The notes: a model not told the origin generated them from the sequence alone. A DNA stretch of 64,000 bases from Bog-159 sp963843255 (GCA_963843255.1 CAWJJQ010000008.1:558001-622000), one strand, 5' to 3'; positions 8,148-17,615 are shown, counted from the stretch's first letter. Translations and numbers: made by a program.

Positions 8148-8857
8148 CGCCCGACGAAATCGGCAAGATCCTGTCGAACGCGGCCAACCGCTCCTTCCCG
8201 GTGGACGAGCAGGACCGCCAGGCAGCCGCGCGTGCAGAGGTCGCCATTTTGAAGGGACTGGTTCCGGTTCGGCCGCTCGCGCCCGCCTGGGTATTCACGC
8301 TCCTCCTGCTGGCTTTTTTCGCTGCCGCCGCCGTCATCGCCGCGTCGGCCTTGGGGATGGCCGGCTGGAGAGCGCTCAGCTTGCCCGAGCGGGTATTCAT
8401 ATTTTCAGCCCTGCTCGGCGGCGCGAGTTTTGCGGCGGTGGCATGCGCGCGCCTCATGCGTCCTGCCATGGGTATGGATCTAGGAGTACCAGCATTGATC
8501 ACCTCCGTGCTGTTGTTGTTGGCGACCTTTTCCCTGACCCTCAGCGGCTACGGCACGGAACACCTGGTGCGGGAAGGGATCCCCTGTTTAAAAGCCGGAT
8601 TGTGCGTGGCCTTTCCCACAGGCGTGGCGATCGCGCTGCTCCTTCGCCGCGGTGTAATCCTCCGATGGAGCAGCGTAGGCATTGCGGCGGGCGCCCTGGC
8701 AGGTCTCGCCGGCGTAGCCATGCTCGAACTGCATTGCCCGAATTTGAAGGCAATTCACGTCCTCATCTGGCACGTTGGAGTGGTGGTTTCGAGCGGCGCC
8801 CTGGGTCTTTTCGCTACTCGCCTGGTTCGCCTACTAGCCCGTGGAATTCCCACTTGA
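8144..8857 (+). CDS. NrsF-like (DUF1109) membrane anti-sigma factor
   Basis: The 237-residue protein has a short cytoplasmic N-terminus (about residues 1-45) and six hydrophobic segments, starting with AWVFTLLLLAFFAAAAVIA and ending near SSGALGLFATRLV. The segment LHCPNLKAIHVLIWHVGVV matches the conserved Cys/His loop of NrsF, the negative regulator of ECF sigma SigF in Caulobacter, where paired cysteines are needed for stress sensing. A second Cys pair (IPCLKAGLC) lies in an earlier loop. The start codon overlaps the sigma factor stop, implying translational coupling. By analogy it would hold the sigma factor at the membrane and release it on oxidative or metal stress; the actual signal is inference. 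Confidence 0.85.
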   Translation: MTPDEIGKILSNAANRSFPVDEQDRQAAARAEVAILKGLVPVRPLAPAWVFTLLLLAFFAAAAVIAASALGMAGWRALSLPERVFIFSALLGGASFAAVACARLMRPAMGMDLGVPALITSVLLLLATFSLTLSGYGTEHLVREGIPCLKAGLCVAFPTGVAIALLLRRGVILRWSSVGIAAGALAGLAGVAMLELHCPNLKAIHVLIWHVGVVVSSGALGLFATRLVRLLARGIPT

Positions 8858-9021
8858 GTCAAGTCCGCGAAGGTTCTACCATGTCTCTCGGTTCGCCTTC
8901 GTAATTTTTCCCTTGAGTCTGGGAAGCGATATCACTACACTTGGTTGGATGGCAAGCGGCTTCCATCTGATTTAAGACTTAATTCGTCGTCACGACTCCA
9001 GGCCGCGGGAGGCAATTAAGA

Positions 9022-10350
9022 ATGCCGATCGGGCAAACTATCGTTCCTTACTCACAATTTCAGGCTGCATTTCAGAAGAACACCGACCAAATTCACTCCG
9101 CCGTAGAAGCGGCTACCGCACAGGCGGCAGGGAGCGATGCGGCGGATCAGCAGCGCCTGGTGGCCGCGTGGAACAGCGCCGTGGGCATGCTGCAGAAAGA
9201 TGCTAAGCCGGTCCTGAAGAAGGGCGACGCCGGCAATGCCATCCTCCACACGCCGCAAAATGACTTGGCATCGCGGCTGCAGACCATGCTGACGCAGCGC
9301 GCCGCGGCCGCCGGCCAGGTGGAAACGGCGCAAGCTCCCCAAACCATCCAGATTCCGACGGGCGACAGCTTCGCGCTAGGTGTGTTCTCGGTTAAGTTCG
9401 ACAACGACGATCTGGCTGGCTGGTTGGGTATGGCGCCGGAGTTACTGTTCAAGCCGCCGAAGGCCGACTGGATTGCGCCCCCGCCCGTTGCTGAAACAAT
9501 TCCCGACAATGCCCGCATTGCGCTGTTCGCGGATTGGGGAACGGGATTATACGGTGCGCCGGCCGTGGCCAAATGCATCGAAAACCTGGACCGCTGCGAC
9601 GTGGTCCTGCATCTGGGCGACACCTATTATTCGGGCGAGGAAGACGAGATTCGCGACCGCCTGATCGCGCCCTGGCCCAAACGGCCGGCCGGTACCATCA
9701 ATCGCGCCCTGAACGGCAATCACGAAATGTATTCCGGTGGCAATGCGTACTTCGCGGCTTTGAAGAGCTTCTTTAATCAGCCGGCCAGTTGTTTCGCCAT
9801 GCAAAACTCAAATTGGATCCTGGTTTGTATGGACACCGCCTACCAGGATTTCGATCTGGACGAGCAGCAGGTGGACTGGATTAAGTCCATAGTGAACGCT
9901 GCCGGAACCCGCAAGCTTATTCTGTTTTCCCATCATCAGCCGTTTTCACAGCTTGACGACCAGGGTCCCAAGCTGCAGGTGGCGCTCGCCGACTTACTGA
10001 AGGCGCAGCGCATTCACGCCTGGTTCTGGGGACATGAGCACCGCCTGGTGCTGTACGATGCGCATCACGCCTGGGGATTCAAAGGGCGATGCATCGGCAA
10101 CGGCGGTTTTCCCGGTTTTCGAGACGATCTGCCGGACGCGCACGGCGACATTTATCAATGGCTGATCCTGCCGCCGGTGCCGCAGGCGCCCCGCGCACAA
10201 TTGTTGGACGGCCCAAATTTCTGGGTTACGCAGGATACCCCTGGATTTAGCCCGCACGGTTACGTGGTGTTGGATTTCGACGGCGATACGGTTTGGGAGA
10301 CTTACCGCGTGCCGAATAACATCGCGACTCTGCCAAGGCTGCAGTTATAA
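9022..10350 (+). CDS. Calcineurin-like metallophosphoesterase
   Basis: The 442-residue protein has a helical N-terminal part (about 1-110) of unknown role and a calcineurin-type catalytic domain from about residue 164. Metal-binding motifs are all visible: FADWG (Asp171; a variant of DxH), GDTYYSG (Asp200), GNHE (Asn233, His234), SHHQP (His304) and GHEHR (His338, His340). The first motif reads DWG rather than DxH, as in purple-acid-phosphatase relatives and other subgroups. There is no signal peptide. It is the first of four co-directional genes (33 bp before the next), so it likely acts with the two flavoenzymes downstream, perhaps removing a phosphate from a shared substrate; this is inference. 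Confidence 0.9.
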   Translation: MPIGQTIVPYSQFQAAFQKNTDQIHSAVEAATAQAAGSDAADQQRLVAAWNSAVGMLQKDAKPVLKKGDAGNAILHTPQNDLASRLQTMLTQRAAAAGQVETAQAPQTIQIPTGDSFALGVFSVKFDNDDLAGWLGMAPELLFKPPKADWIAPPPVAETIPDNARIALFADWGTGLYGAPAVAKCIENLDRCDVVLHLGDTYYSGEEDEIRDRLIAPWPKRPAGTINRALNGNHEMYSGGNAYFAALKSFFNQPASCFAMQNSNWILVCMDTAYQDFDLDEQQVDWIKSIVNAAGTRKLILFSHHQPFSQLDDQGPKLQVALADLLKAQRIHAWFWGHEHRLVLYDAHHAWGFKGRCIGNGGFPGFRDDLPDAHGDIYQWLILPPVPQAPRAQLLDGPNFWVTQDTPGFSPHGYVVLDFDGDTVWETYRVPNNIATLPRLQL

Positions 10351-10383
10351 ACCGAAAAGGAACCGCAAAGGGAGAGTAAAAAC

Positions 10384-12570
10384 ATGGCGACCATTCCATT
10401 GACCGACGACTTGGGCCTTGACGAGACGGTTGAAGTCGCGCCCTTTTCCTCGCTTCTGAACTATGTAACCGAACTGCCCGCGTTGCGGGCCAAAGGCGGC
10501 GATCTTTCGAAAGCCGGGGGCCTGACGCTCGATCAGCCGGCGGTAACTTGCCTGAACATAGGCTTATCGTTCGACAAAGCCATCACCCTCGGACCCGCGG
10601 GCACCAGCATCTCCGTTTTAGCGTCCGCCAATGCGGGGCTCGACCTGATCCAGCGCACGCCGGCGCAGGTCAGCCTGCCTAACGTCAGCGCCGGCAGCGC
10701 GCCGATCGCCGATGGCACCTGTTACCTCTCCTTCTGCATCGAGGCGTCCGTCGGTGTCGCGGCCGCGGGAGCCAACGGTCTCCTGCAGTTCGGCATCAAT
10801 CCCGGCGAGACCGTCGACCTGCAAAATTACCAGAGCTTTCCGCTGAAACAAGGGATCACGCTGCTCGACGCGGTGAAGAAAACCGTGGGGAACTTTGTCC
10901 TTCCGGCGCGTTCAGAGGATCTCGCCAACATTCCCGACGGCTGCATCGCCACCGTTACCGGCACCGGGACGCTCACCCTCTCCGCGACGGCCAATCTATT
11001 GGCGGTCACCAATCCCCTGGCTACGGTGGCGTTGCCGAGCCCTTTCCCGGCACTCTCGGTGACTGCCGGCGGGACCGCGGCAGTTGGCGCGTCCCTGGAG
11101 GTCGATACCACATTCCAGATCGTGGCGCGCAAGTTGGACGCCGCACACGTGCAATTGGGTTGGTATTGCGCGAAGGATGCCACCGTCGCCGTAACTGCTA
11201 CGGTCAGCGAAGGCGTAACCGCCGGATTCGGAACTACCGATCTGTTTTCCACGATCATCGGGCTGATCAGTTCCAACGCCGCCGCGGACCTGGCTGAACT
11301 ACAGAAGGGCGGCCTTGGATCCGATCAAATCAGCGCCATACAGGGCGCGGTGAAAGCTGCCGCGAACCGCAGCCTGGAACTGGCGCTTTCGACCGAAATC
11401 AGCTCCACACAGTCCACCGGCGCGGTTTTTCTGTACAACATCGAGCTTGCCGCGCTGACAGACGAATCGCGGCAGGCGCTCGACCAGGCGCTGCGCGGCG
11501 ATTTGAGCGCGCTGCATACGGGCAAACTCGCCGGGATCACCCCTGTCCAAAGCGTTTTTGAAAATGCCCGGCAGCGCGGCGTCCAATTAAACGTAAACCT
11601 GCTGGGCATTCTGAACGTCGGCTCTGTTTCCACACTGACTATCAGCGGATCGGTAATGTATGAGCCCGTCACGGGCGCCCTGGTAATCACCGACGGCGCC
11701 ACCGCGGAGCGCATCCGTTCGACCGCCATCAACTTTGGCGCCGATACGCAAAAGCTTCGCCAGGTAATGGCCGAATCCTTCATGCTTACCGCGGCCTATT
11801 CGGGATCGCAACACCAGATCGGCGCACCTGCGCTCAGTTGCTGCCATAGCTTTTTCGATCTGCAGAACAGCACGAACGTCGCGCAAATCGGCAAAGAGTT
11901 GCGCGTCGGCACAGCCTTGGGGCTGTTTTCCGCCGGTGATGCGACGCCGCCGCCCGGTGTAACCGATTTCGGCCGCACCATGGTGCATGCCACCACGCGA
12001 TACGACAACGCGCTGGCGAGTTCCTTGTTTCTCGATCCTACCGGCGCGCCGCTCCCGCAGGAATGGTACGAGCAGACCGGACGGACAGCCATCCAACTGC
12101 TGGTGAGTGACTCCGATGAAGACGCGGTTCGCCGCCTCCCGGCCATCGAAGACAACTTGTGGCAACAGATGAAAACGACCGGGCAGCCCGGCTTCGCTGC
12201 GCTGTTCCCTGGCGTGCAAGCGCCTTTTCTAGGCGCCATCACGGCGGATTATACGGCGATTATGTGGTGGGCGGGAGCCATGGCCGGTGTGGCGGAACGG
12301 TTGTCGGCTATGAAGCAATGGTTCCAGCAGCACGCATCGGCATCGCCCGACGATCCGGAATTCCAAAAGTCGCGACAGGATCTGGCTGCCCATCTGAAAA
12401 CCGTGGCTGCCACTACCAGTGAACAGTTCGGAGAACCCTGGGGATTGGTCGCCATGGATGAAACAGTCGATCGGCGCGCCGGCGCAAGCGTACTGATATC
12501 GGGCCCCAAACTCGTCAGGAGTAAGCAGCGGCAGGTTGATGGTGCATCCGTGGCCTCCGCGCAGGTATGA
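10384..12570 (+). CDS. 728-residue hypothetical protein
   Basis: I do not recognise this family. The protein has no signal peptide. Its first 300 residues are rich in small and beta-forming residues (alternating Val/Thr/Ala stretches such as LTLSATANLLAVTNPLATVALP), suggesting a beta-sandwich or pore-like fold. Residues 300-480 look mixed alpha/beta (QSVFENARQRGVQLNVNLLGI, GALVITDGATAERI), and the C-terminal third is helical with an ALSCCHSFFD Cys pair. It lies between the metallophosphoesterase and the FAD-linked oxidase with gaps of 33 and 86 bases, so it is probably part of the same unit. GGGAG at 10371-10375 precedes the ATG. Confidence 0.7.
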   Translation: MATIPLTDDLGLDETVEVAPFSSLLNYVTELPALRAKGGDLSKAGGLTLDQPAVTCLNIGLSFDKAITLGPAGTSISVLASANAGLDLIQRTPAQVSLPNVSAGSAPIADGTCYLSFCIEASVGVAAAGANGLLQFGINPGETVDLQNYQSFPLKQGITLLDAVKKTVGNFVLPARSEDLANIPDGCIATVTGTGTLTLSATANLLAVTNPLATVALPSPFPALSVTAGGTAAVGASLEVDTTFQIVARKLDAAHVQLGWYCAKDATVAVTATVSEGVTAGFGTTDLFSTIIGLISSNAAADLAELQKGGLGSDQISAIQGAVKAAANRSLELALSTEISSTQSTGAVFLYNIELAALTDESRQALDQALRGDLSALHTGKLAGITPVQSVFENARQRGVQLNVNLLGILNVGSVSTLTISGSVMYEPVTGALVITDGATAERIRSTAINFGADTQKLRQVMAESFMLTAAYSGSQHQIGAPALSCCHSFFDLQNSTNVAQIGKELRVGTALGLFSAGDATPPPGVTDFGRTMVHATTRYDNALASSLFLDPTGAPLPQEWYEQTGRTAIQLLVSDSDEDAVRRLPAIEDNLWQQMKTTGQPGFAALFPGVQAPFLGAITADYTAIMWWAGAMAGVAERLSAMKQWFQQHASASPDDPEFQKSRQDLAAHLKTVAATTSEQFGEPWGLVAMDETVDRRAGASVLISGPKLVRSKQRQVDGASVASAQV

Positions 12571-12656
12571 CGTAACAAATTTCCGCCACCGATCACTACG
12601 CAAATGGGCTGCTGGGGCGTGGCGCGGGTACGCACGTACGAGGAGGATGCTTTTCA

Positions 12657-14012
12657 ATGGGCAATGTGGTCGTCACAAACTGGTTCGGCGATCTGGCTTC
12701 CAATGCGCAGGTTGTAGCGCAGGCCGCTTCCGCCGATGATGTAATCAGCGTCTTGAAGAACCCGGCGCAGTATCCGTCGCCAGTGCGCGCCGTCGGCTCA
12801 AACCACTCCACCACACCCTGCGCGGTCGTCAACGGGGGCACCATCCTCAAAATGGGGGGCATGAACAAAATCCTCCAGATCACCAGCGACAGCGTGACTG
12901 CCGAGGCCGGAGCTCTTTATATCGACGTCGCCAAGGAGCTCGAAAAGCAGAAGCTGCAATTCTACGTCAACACCGAGATCGGGAATCTCACGTTGGGCAG
13001 CGCGGCCTGTTGCGGAACCAAAGATTCGTCAATGCCGGGCGAACTCGGACAGGTCGGTTCCTATGTGACCCACATCAAAATGGCGCTGCCCTCGGGCGAC
13101 ATCGTCGAAATCGGCGACGACCAGGCGGACCTGATACAAAAAGTCCGTTCCAGCTATGGCACCTTCGGAGTTGTCTTAGAGGTCACCTTCCGTGTGCGTC
13201 CCATCGTGCCCATGGCGGTGCGCCACCAGACTTTCACCCTACAGGATTTCATTCAAAAACTGCCGGCCCTTAAAGCCGGCGGCGAATCGCTGATGTATTA
13301 TGTGTTCCCGTTCGACAACCTGATCACCGTAGAATTCCGAAAGTACAATCCGGGCGCATCCGGCGACCCTAACCGCGCCATCTGGCCGCTGCGCAATTAT
13401 CTATGGGCCAGCGCCGGACCCCTGGTGTGCGCCAACACCGAGAAAGATATCGCAGACAAGGCCATCCGTTACCAGGTGATCGATGGATTCAACGCCCTGT
13501 GGCGCTGGAAACTCGAAAACCTGATCAAGAGCGACAATACCGTGGCCGGTGACCAGATGATCCGCTACCCGCCGGTAGGGGACGCCAGCCGCTACACGTT
13601 CAGCTTGTGGGCGTTTCCCGAGAATGATTATCCGGCCGTTTTGCAGGCCTGCTTCGATTTCTGCCGCCAGTATTATCAGCAGAATGGGTATCGCATCAAC
13701 ATGCTGTTCGTCGGTTACTGGGTCGCCCAGGATCAGAGCTCGCTCCTTTCCTACTCCTACGATGGCGGCATGATGACCATCGACCCGGTATCTACCGCCA
13801 ATCCAGGCTGGGATCAGTTTCTGACTGCCTACAACCAGTTCTGCAGCGATCGCGCCGGCATTCCGTTGTTCAACCAGACCAACGGTCTTACGCGTGCCCA
13901 GGTGCAGAAGGCTTTAGGCGCCCGGCTGAAAACGTTCGCCGATGCGCGCAAGAGTTACGATCCCCAGGGCCGGCTGCTCAATGATTATTTCCGGGATTTA
14001 CTAGCTGAATAA
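12657..14012 (+). CDS. FAD-linked oxidase, PCMH/VAO type
   Basis: The 451-residue enzyme has the PCMH FAD-binding domain: AVGSNHSTTP (FAD pyrophosphate loop near residue 45), TVTAEAGALYIDVAKEL-like segments, and TLGSAACCGTKDSS in the substrate/FAD region, followed by YGTFGVVLEVTFRVRP (about 165-180). The C-terminal third (to LLNDYFRDLL) resembles the cap of aldonolactone, alditol and cholesterol oxidases of this superfamily. The family His that binds FAD covalently cannot be assigned with certainty; His50 in GSNHS is the candidate. No export signal is present. The GMC enzyme starts 13 bases downstream, so the two flavoenzymes are almost certainly co-expressed. Confidence 0.85.
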   Translation: MGNVVVTNWFGDLASNAQVVAQAASADDVISVLKNPAQYPSPVRAVGSNHSTTPCAVVNGGTILKMGGMNKILQITSDSVTAEAGALYIDVAKELEKQKLQFYVNTEIGNLTLGSAACCGTKDSSMPGELGQVGSYVTHIKMALPSGDIVEIGDDQADLIQKVRSSYGTFGVVLEVTFRVRPIVPMAVRHQTFTLQDFIQKLPALKAGGESLMYYVFPFDNLITVEFRKYNPGASGDPNRAIWPLRNYLWASAGPLVCANTEKDIADKAIRYQVIDGFNALWRWKLENLIKSDNTVAGDQMIRYPPVGDASRYTFSLWAFPENDYPAVLQACFDFCRQYYQQNGYRINMLFVGYWVAQDQSSLLSYSYDGGMMTIDPVSTANPGWDQFLTAYNQFCSDRAGIPLFNQTNGLTRAQVQKALGARLKTFADARKSYDPQGRLLNDYFRDLLAE

Positions 14013-14025
14013 GCGGGAGGTTGGC

Positions 14026-17000
14026 ATGTTATCGACACCGTGGGAAAAGCGGCAGAACACATACGATATCGTGGTCATCGGGTCGGGCTACGGCGGAGCC
14101 ATCACAGCCGCACGCCTGGCGACCGCCGGCCTGGCTCCTCAGCCTTCGATTTGCATATTGGAGCGGGGCAAAGAGTGGCAGCCCGGCGATTATCCCGAAG
14201 CTCCCCTGGACGTTGCCCAGACAGTACGCAGCGACGGGAATCCTCTGGGGCTATATGAACTGCTGAATTATCCGGACATCTCGGTGATCAAAGGCTCCGG
14301 GCTTGGTGGAACCTCGTTGATCAACGCCAACGTTGCCATCATCCCGGATGAAGAAGTTTTCGAGCAATTCAACTGGCCGTCGGAGATTCAGTACAACGAT
14401 CTGCTGCCCTATTATTATCGTGCCAGAACGGTGTTGGCGGCCAATCCGCACCCCGATGCGTTGAAACTCGCCAAAGTACAGGCGCTGAACCGGCGTGCGG
14501 TAGAGATTGGGACCACCGCGCAGGCGCTGAACATCGTCGTTAACTTTACGATCGATGGCCCGAACCCGTACGGCGTGCAGCAAAAACCCTGCGTGAATTG
14601 CGGCAATTGCGTCACAGGCTGCAACGTCGGCGCGAAGAATACGCTCTACATGAACTACCTGCCCATGGCGCAACAGGCCGGCGCCACGATTTTGACGCAA
14701 GCCAAGGTTGAGTGGTTGGAGAAGGCCGCGGCAGGCGGTTGGATCATCCACGGCAAGTACGTCAAGACCGGTGGCGGCAGCGAAGAGTTCACCATGAATG
14801 CCGGCGAGATCGTACTTTCGGCCGGATCGCTCAATACCACCGAAATCCTGCTGCGCTCGGAGATGCACGGGTTACCTGTGTCGCCGGCGTTGGGGACCAA
14901 ATTCAGCAGCAACGGCGATTTCTTCGGCTTGACGTACAACTCCCAATACGAAACGGATGTGCTCGGATACAATTACCAAACGCCGCCCACAGCCGGAGCT
15001 TCTCCGTCACCCGGCCCGAACATCGTCGGGCTGGTCAAATACAACGGGACGCTCCCCGAAGCGAAACGCATCGCCATCGAGGATTTCTCGTTTCCATCCG
15101 CCTCCGTGGACGCCGCCAAAGCAGTCTTCGGTGCGATCCAAGGCCAGGATACCGTAACCGGCAACGAGGCTGACCAACGTGCGCGCCTGCTGAAAGACCT
15201 CGATCCCACCAATCGCCAGCACGATCCCGGCGGCGCCATGAATCACTCCATGCTTTACCTGGTCATGGGGCAGGATAATGCGCGCGGCCTGATTCTGTTC
15301 GACAAGCCGCTGCTGGAGCCGGACGGCCGCATTCAAATCTCGTGGGACCAGGCCGGCCAGCAACAGATCTTCACCCGCATGAACGAAGAACTGCGGCGCC
15401 ACGCGCACGCGCTTAGCGGTAGTTTCATTTCGAATCCCACCTGGAGCTTCTTCAACCTCCGCCACTTGATCACGGCGCATCCCTTGGGCGGCTGCCCCAT
15501 GGGCGACGACTATCTGCAAGGCGCGGTGGATCCCTTCGGACGGGTCTTCGCCGGCGATGGCACAGTCCACCAGGGGCTCTATGTGACGGACGGATCCATC
15601 GTTCCCAGCGCCCTGGGAGTGAATCCCTTTTTGACGATCTCCGCGTTGACTGAACGCTTCGTGGAACGTAAGATCCAGCAACTGCAGGGATCTGCCTATC
15701 CCGCGCCGGCCAAGGTGGTGAGCATGGGCGGCATCAGCGCGTTGGATGCGCCCGACTATGTGGAAGGCCAGCTTGAGGCTCTGTTCCGCCGCTGCCCCAC
15801 CATGGGCATCGACGCGCTGCTGAATCAGGGCGGCGATCCAGTGATCGATACCGCCAAGCAGACCATCCACAACGACCGCTACTGGAAAGGCTTTTTCCCG
15901 AGCGGGCACGTGCTGAACGCCATGTCTTCGGCGATTTTCACGGGGTTCAAGAAGGAGTTTCACAAGCAGCCCAACGGACAATACACCGGCATCACCAGCG
16001 ATACGGATGGCCATATCCAGGCGCGCAACAGCCTGCAGGAGGTCACCATCGAAGTGGGCCACGACGACGGCACGCTGGAGCCGGGACGCTACATTCTGCT
16101 GCGCTATCTGGATCCGCCCTGGCAGGACTTCTACGACATTTTCAAAATCATCAACGAAGATTTGCTCATCGGGCGCGTTTATCTGGGCAAGTATCCGAAT
16201 GGGGCGCGTGTCTTCACTTTCCCCATGACGCGGCTGTACAGTTTCGACCAGATGACGGTCGCCGATCACGATGCACTCTATGCCGCGGGAGCGAACCCCA
16301 CGCCTGCAGATCTGAACGGCGCATGGCGCATGGACGTGATTTCGAATGCCAATCATGCGGGCGGCGTGGCTTATTTGCAATTCAGCAATCTGCCTGACGG
16401 GCGTTTCGAATCGCAGTATGAATTGATGGGCTTGATGGAGGGAATGGTAACTCCGGGTTTTCTGAAAGACCACTTCCAATTGGCCGATTTCACCCCGTTT
16501 CACGATGAAATCCGCAAGGTAACGGACGATTTCCTGATAGGTAAATATGTAGCTGCGCTCCCGGCAGTTACCGCGCAGTTAGTCGCGAACCAATCGCTGG
16601 GATTGTTCCACACCGATGCCGGCGGCCAGTTCGGCTTTTATTACATGCTGACGCGCGTCGCCGGAAAGCAGCTACCCACAAATACGCTGCTCCGCCCGTT
16701 CCTCGACGTGCAACTGCCCGACGGCGTGGGCATGACGTTCAACGAGGTAATGACAGGCTGGTATTTCCCGGACCAGGGGACGCCGGCTCCTGGTTATGCA
16801 GGAGACAGCACTATCGCGCAGCGCATCCCGGCCGCCGGTGACCCGCCGGGAGCGGTTACCAACAGCTTCCAGGTTAAAATGACCATCCGAGACGTCAACG
16901 AGTTTGTGGATGGTTACGAGCACCAGGCGCAGCTCGACGGCACCATTTCATTCGGACAATTCGAGGGCCAAGGGCCGGTGACTTTTCCGATCGACGGAAC

Positions 17001-17397
17001 GGCCAGCGAGTTCCACTATTTGCGGATAAAACCTGCGACCGGCGAAGCCCAGATGAATTACCACCTCGAGTTCTTAGTAGGTGGCGGCCGGCGCTTCGTC
17101 CTCGAGGGTGTGAAGTATATGGAGAAGGATGTAGGCGATCTGTTGGAGGACTATACCACGCTGTTCTGCCACGTTTCCGAGATCCAGCCGGATGGCACCG
17201 CGAAGGAGACCGGAACAGGGCTGTTGAAATTCAAAACGTTTGAGGATTTGGCAGCCGTTGAGAACCTTGCCGGATTCCTAGCATCGTTTCAAATTACCGG
17301 CACCAGCGATCCGGCGATTCAGTTCCAGGCGCGCATGCGTTTTATCGCCTTCACGGCGCAATTCGTGCAGCGCGAATTCGATCCGTTGGGTACATAG
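14026..17397 (+). CDS. GMC oxidoreductase (cholesterol-oxidase-like) with long C-terminal extension
   Basis: Residues 13-560 form a GMC flavoenzyme: dinucleotide motif GSGYGG (19-24), GSGLGGTSLINANV (about 90-103), the substrate/catalytic HPLGGCPMG (His485) and GVNPFLTIS (Asn533), which match the His/Asn pair of cholesterol-oxidase-type enzymes. A CX2CX2CX3C cluster (Cys189, 192, 195, 199) precedes GAKNTLYMNYL; long-chain alcohol oxidases have similar clusters. Residues 570-1123, about half the 1123-residue protein, form an extension with two beta-rich parts (around GYEHQAQLDGTISFG and FVLEGVKYMEKD) that I cannot name. Typical GMC enzymes are 500-600 residues. There is no signal peptide. It is last in the four-gene unit and is followed by the double-hairpin repeat. 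Confidence 0.88.
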   Translation: MLSTPWEKRQNTYDIVVIGSGYGGAITAARLATAGLAPQPSICILERGKEWQPGDYPEAPLDVAQTVRSDGNPLGLYELLNYPDISVIKGSGLGGTSLINANVAIIPDEEVFEQFNWPSEIQYNDLLPYYYRARTVLAANPHPDALKLAKVQALNRRAVEIGTTAQALNIVVNFTIDGPNPYGVQQKPCVNCGNCVTGCNVGAKNTLYMNYLPMAQQAGATILTQAKVEWLEKAAAGGWIIHGKYVKTGGGSEEFTMNAGEIVLSAGSLNTTEILLRSEMHGLPVSPALGTKFSSNGDFFGLTYNSQYETDVLGYNYQTPPTAGASPSPGPNIVGLVKYNGTLPEAKRIAIEDFSFPSASVDAAKAVFGAIQGQDTVTGNEADQRARLLKDLDPTNRQHDPGGAMNHSMLYLVMGQDNARGLILFDKPLLEPDGRIQISWDQAGQQQIFTRMNEELRRHAHALSGSFISNPTWSFFNLRHLITAHPLGGCPMGDDYLQGAVDPFGRVFAGDGTVHQGLYVTDGSIVPSALGVNPFLTISALTERFVERKIQQLQGSAYPAPAKVVSMGGISALDAPDYVEGQLEALFRRCPTMGIDALLNQGGDPVIDTAKQTIHNDRYWKGFFPSGHVLNAMSSAIFTGFKKEFHKQPNGQYTGITSDTDGHIQARNSLQEVTIEVGHDDGTLEPGRYILLRYLDPPWQDFYDIFKIINEDLLIGRVYLGKYPNGARVFTFPMTRLYSFDQMTVADHDALYAAGANPTPADLNGAWRMDVISNANHAGGVAYLQFSNLPDGRFESQYELMGLMEGMVTPGFLKDHFQLADFTPFHDEIRKVTDDFLIGKYVAALPAVTAQLVANQSLGLFHTDAGGQFGFYYMLTRVAGKQLPTNTLLRPFLDVQLPDGVGMTFNEVMTGWYFPDQGTPAPGYAGDSTIAQRIPAAGDPPGAVTNSFQVKMTIRDVNEFVDGYEHQAQLDGTISFGQFEGQGPVTFPIDGTASEFHYLRIKPATGEAQMNYHLEFLVGGGRRFVLEGVKYMEKDVGDLLEDYTTLFCHVSEIQPDGTAKETGTGLLKFKTFEDLAAVENLAGFLASFQITGTSDPAIQFQARMRFIAFTAQFVQREFDPLGT

Positions 17398-17403
17398 ACG
17401 TGA

Positions 17404-17440
17404 GGCAGGCCCCCGGCCTGCGGCGGACTCTCAGTCCGCC
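17404..17440 (+). repeat. Double-hairpin dispersed repeat, copy A
   Basis: Two hairpins lie end to end: GCAGGCC/GGCCTGC (17405-17411 with 17415-17421, loop CCC) and GGCGGACT/AGTCCGCC (17422-17429 with 17433-17440, loop CTC). The element starts seven bases after the GMC stop codon. It aligns along its length with copies B and C; stem differences between A and C are compensated on the opposite arm. It may also act as a transcription terminator, although no T-run follows. Confidence 0.75.
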
Positions 17441-17476
17441 ATCTTGCTTGCTCAAGGCGTGGATCCGACGCGAAAA

Positions 17477-17515
17477 GCAGGGCTAAGAGTCCCGCGCAGG
17501 CCACGCGCGTGCCCC
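17477..17515 (-). repeat. Double-hairpin dispersed repeat, copy B (inverted)
   Basis: The reverse complement of these 39 bases aligns with copy C without gaps. It differs in a six-base block of the first hairpin loop and in three other positions. The second hairpin is retained with one mismatch and one G-T pair. Copies A and B sit 36 bases apart in opposite orientation, an arrangement known for REP-type element pairs. Confidence 0.65.
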
Positions 17516-17615
17516 ACTTACTGCTAAGTTAACCCTCGTGGGTATAGACGGTGCTCCTTATATATACGAAACTTGAGATTAGGATATTTTCTCTAACGGC
17601 GGGGTTAATCAGACC

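Noticed and set aside
15007..16503. 498-codon open frame antisense to the GMC oxidoreductase
   Set aside because: It mirrors the codon pattern of the GMC gene; its translation is His/Arg/Gln-rich with no domain. The plus-strand gene has clear catalytic motifs.
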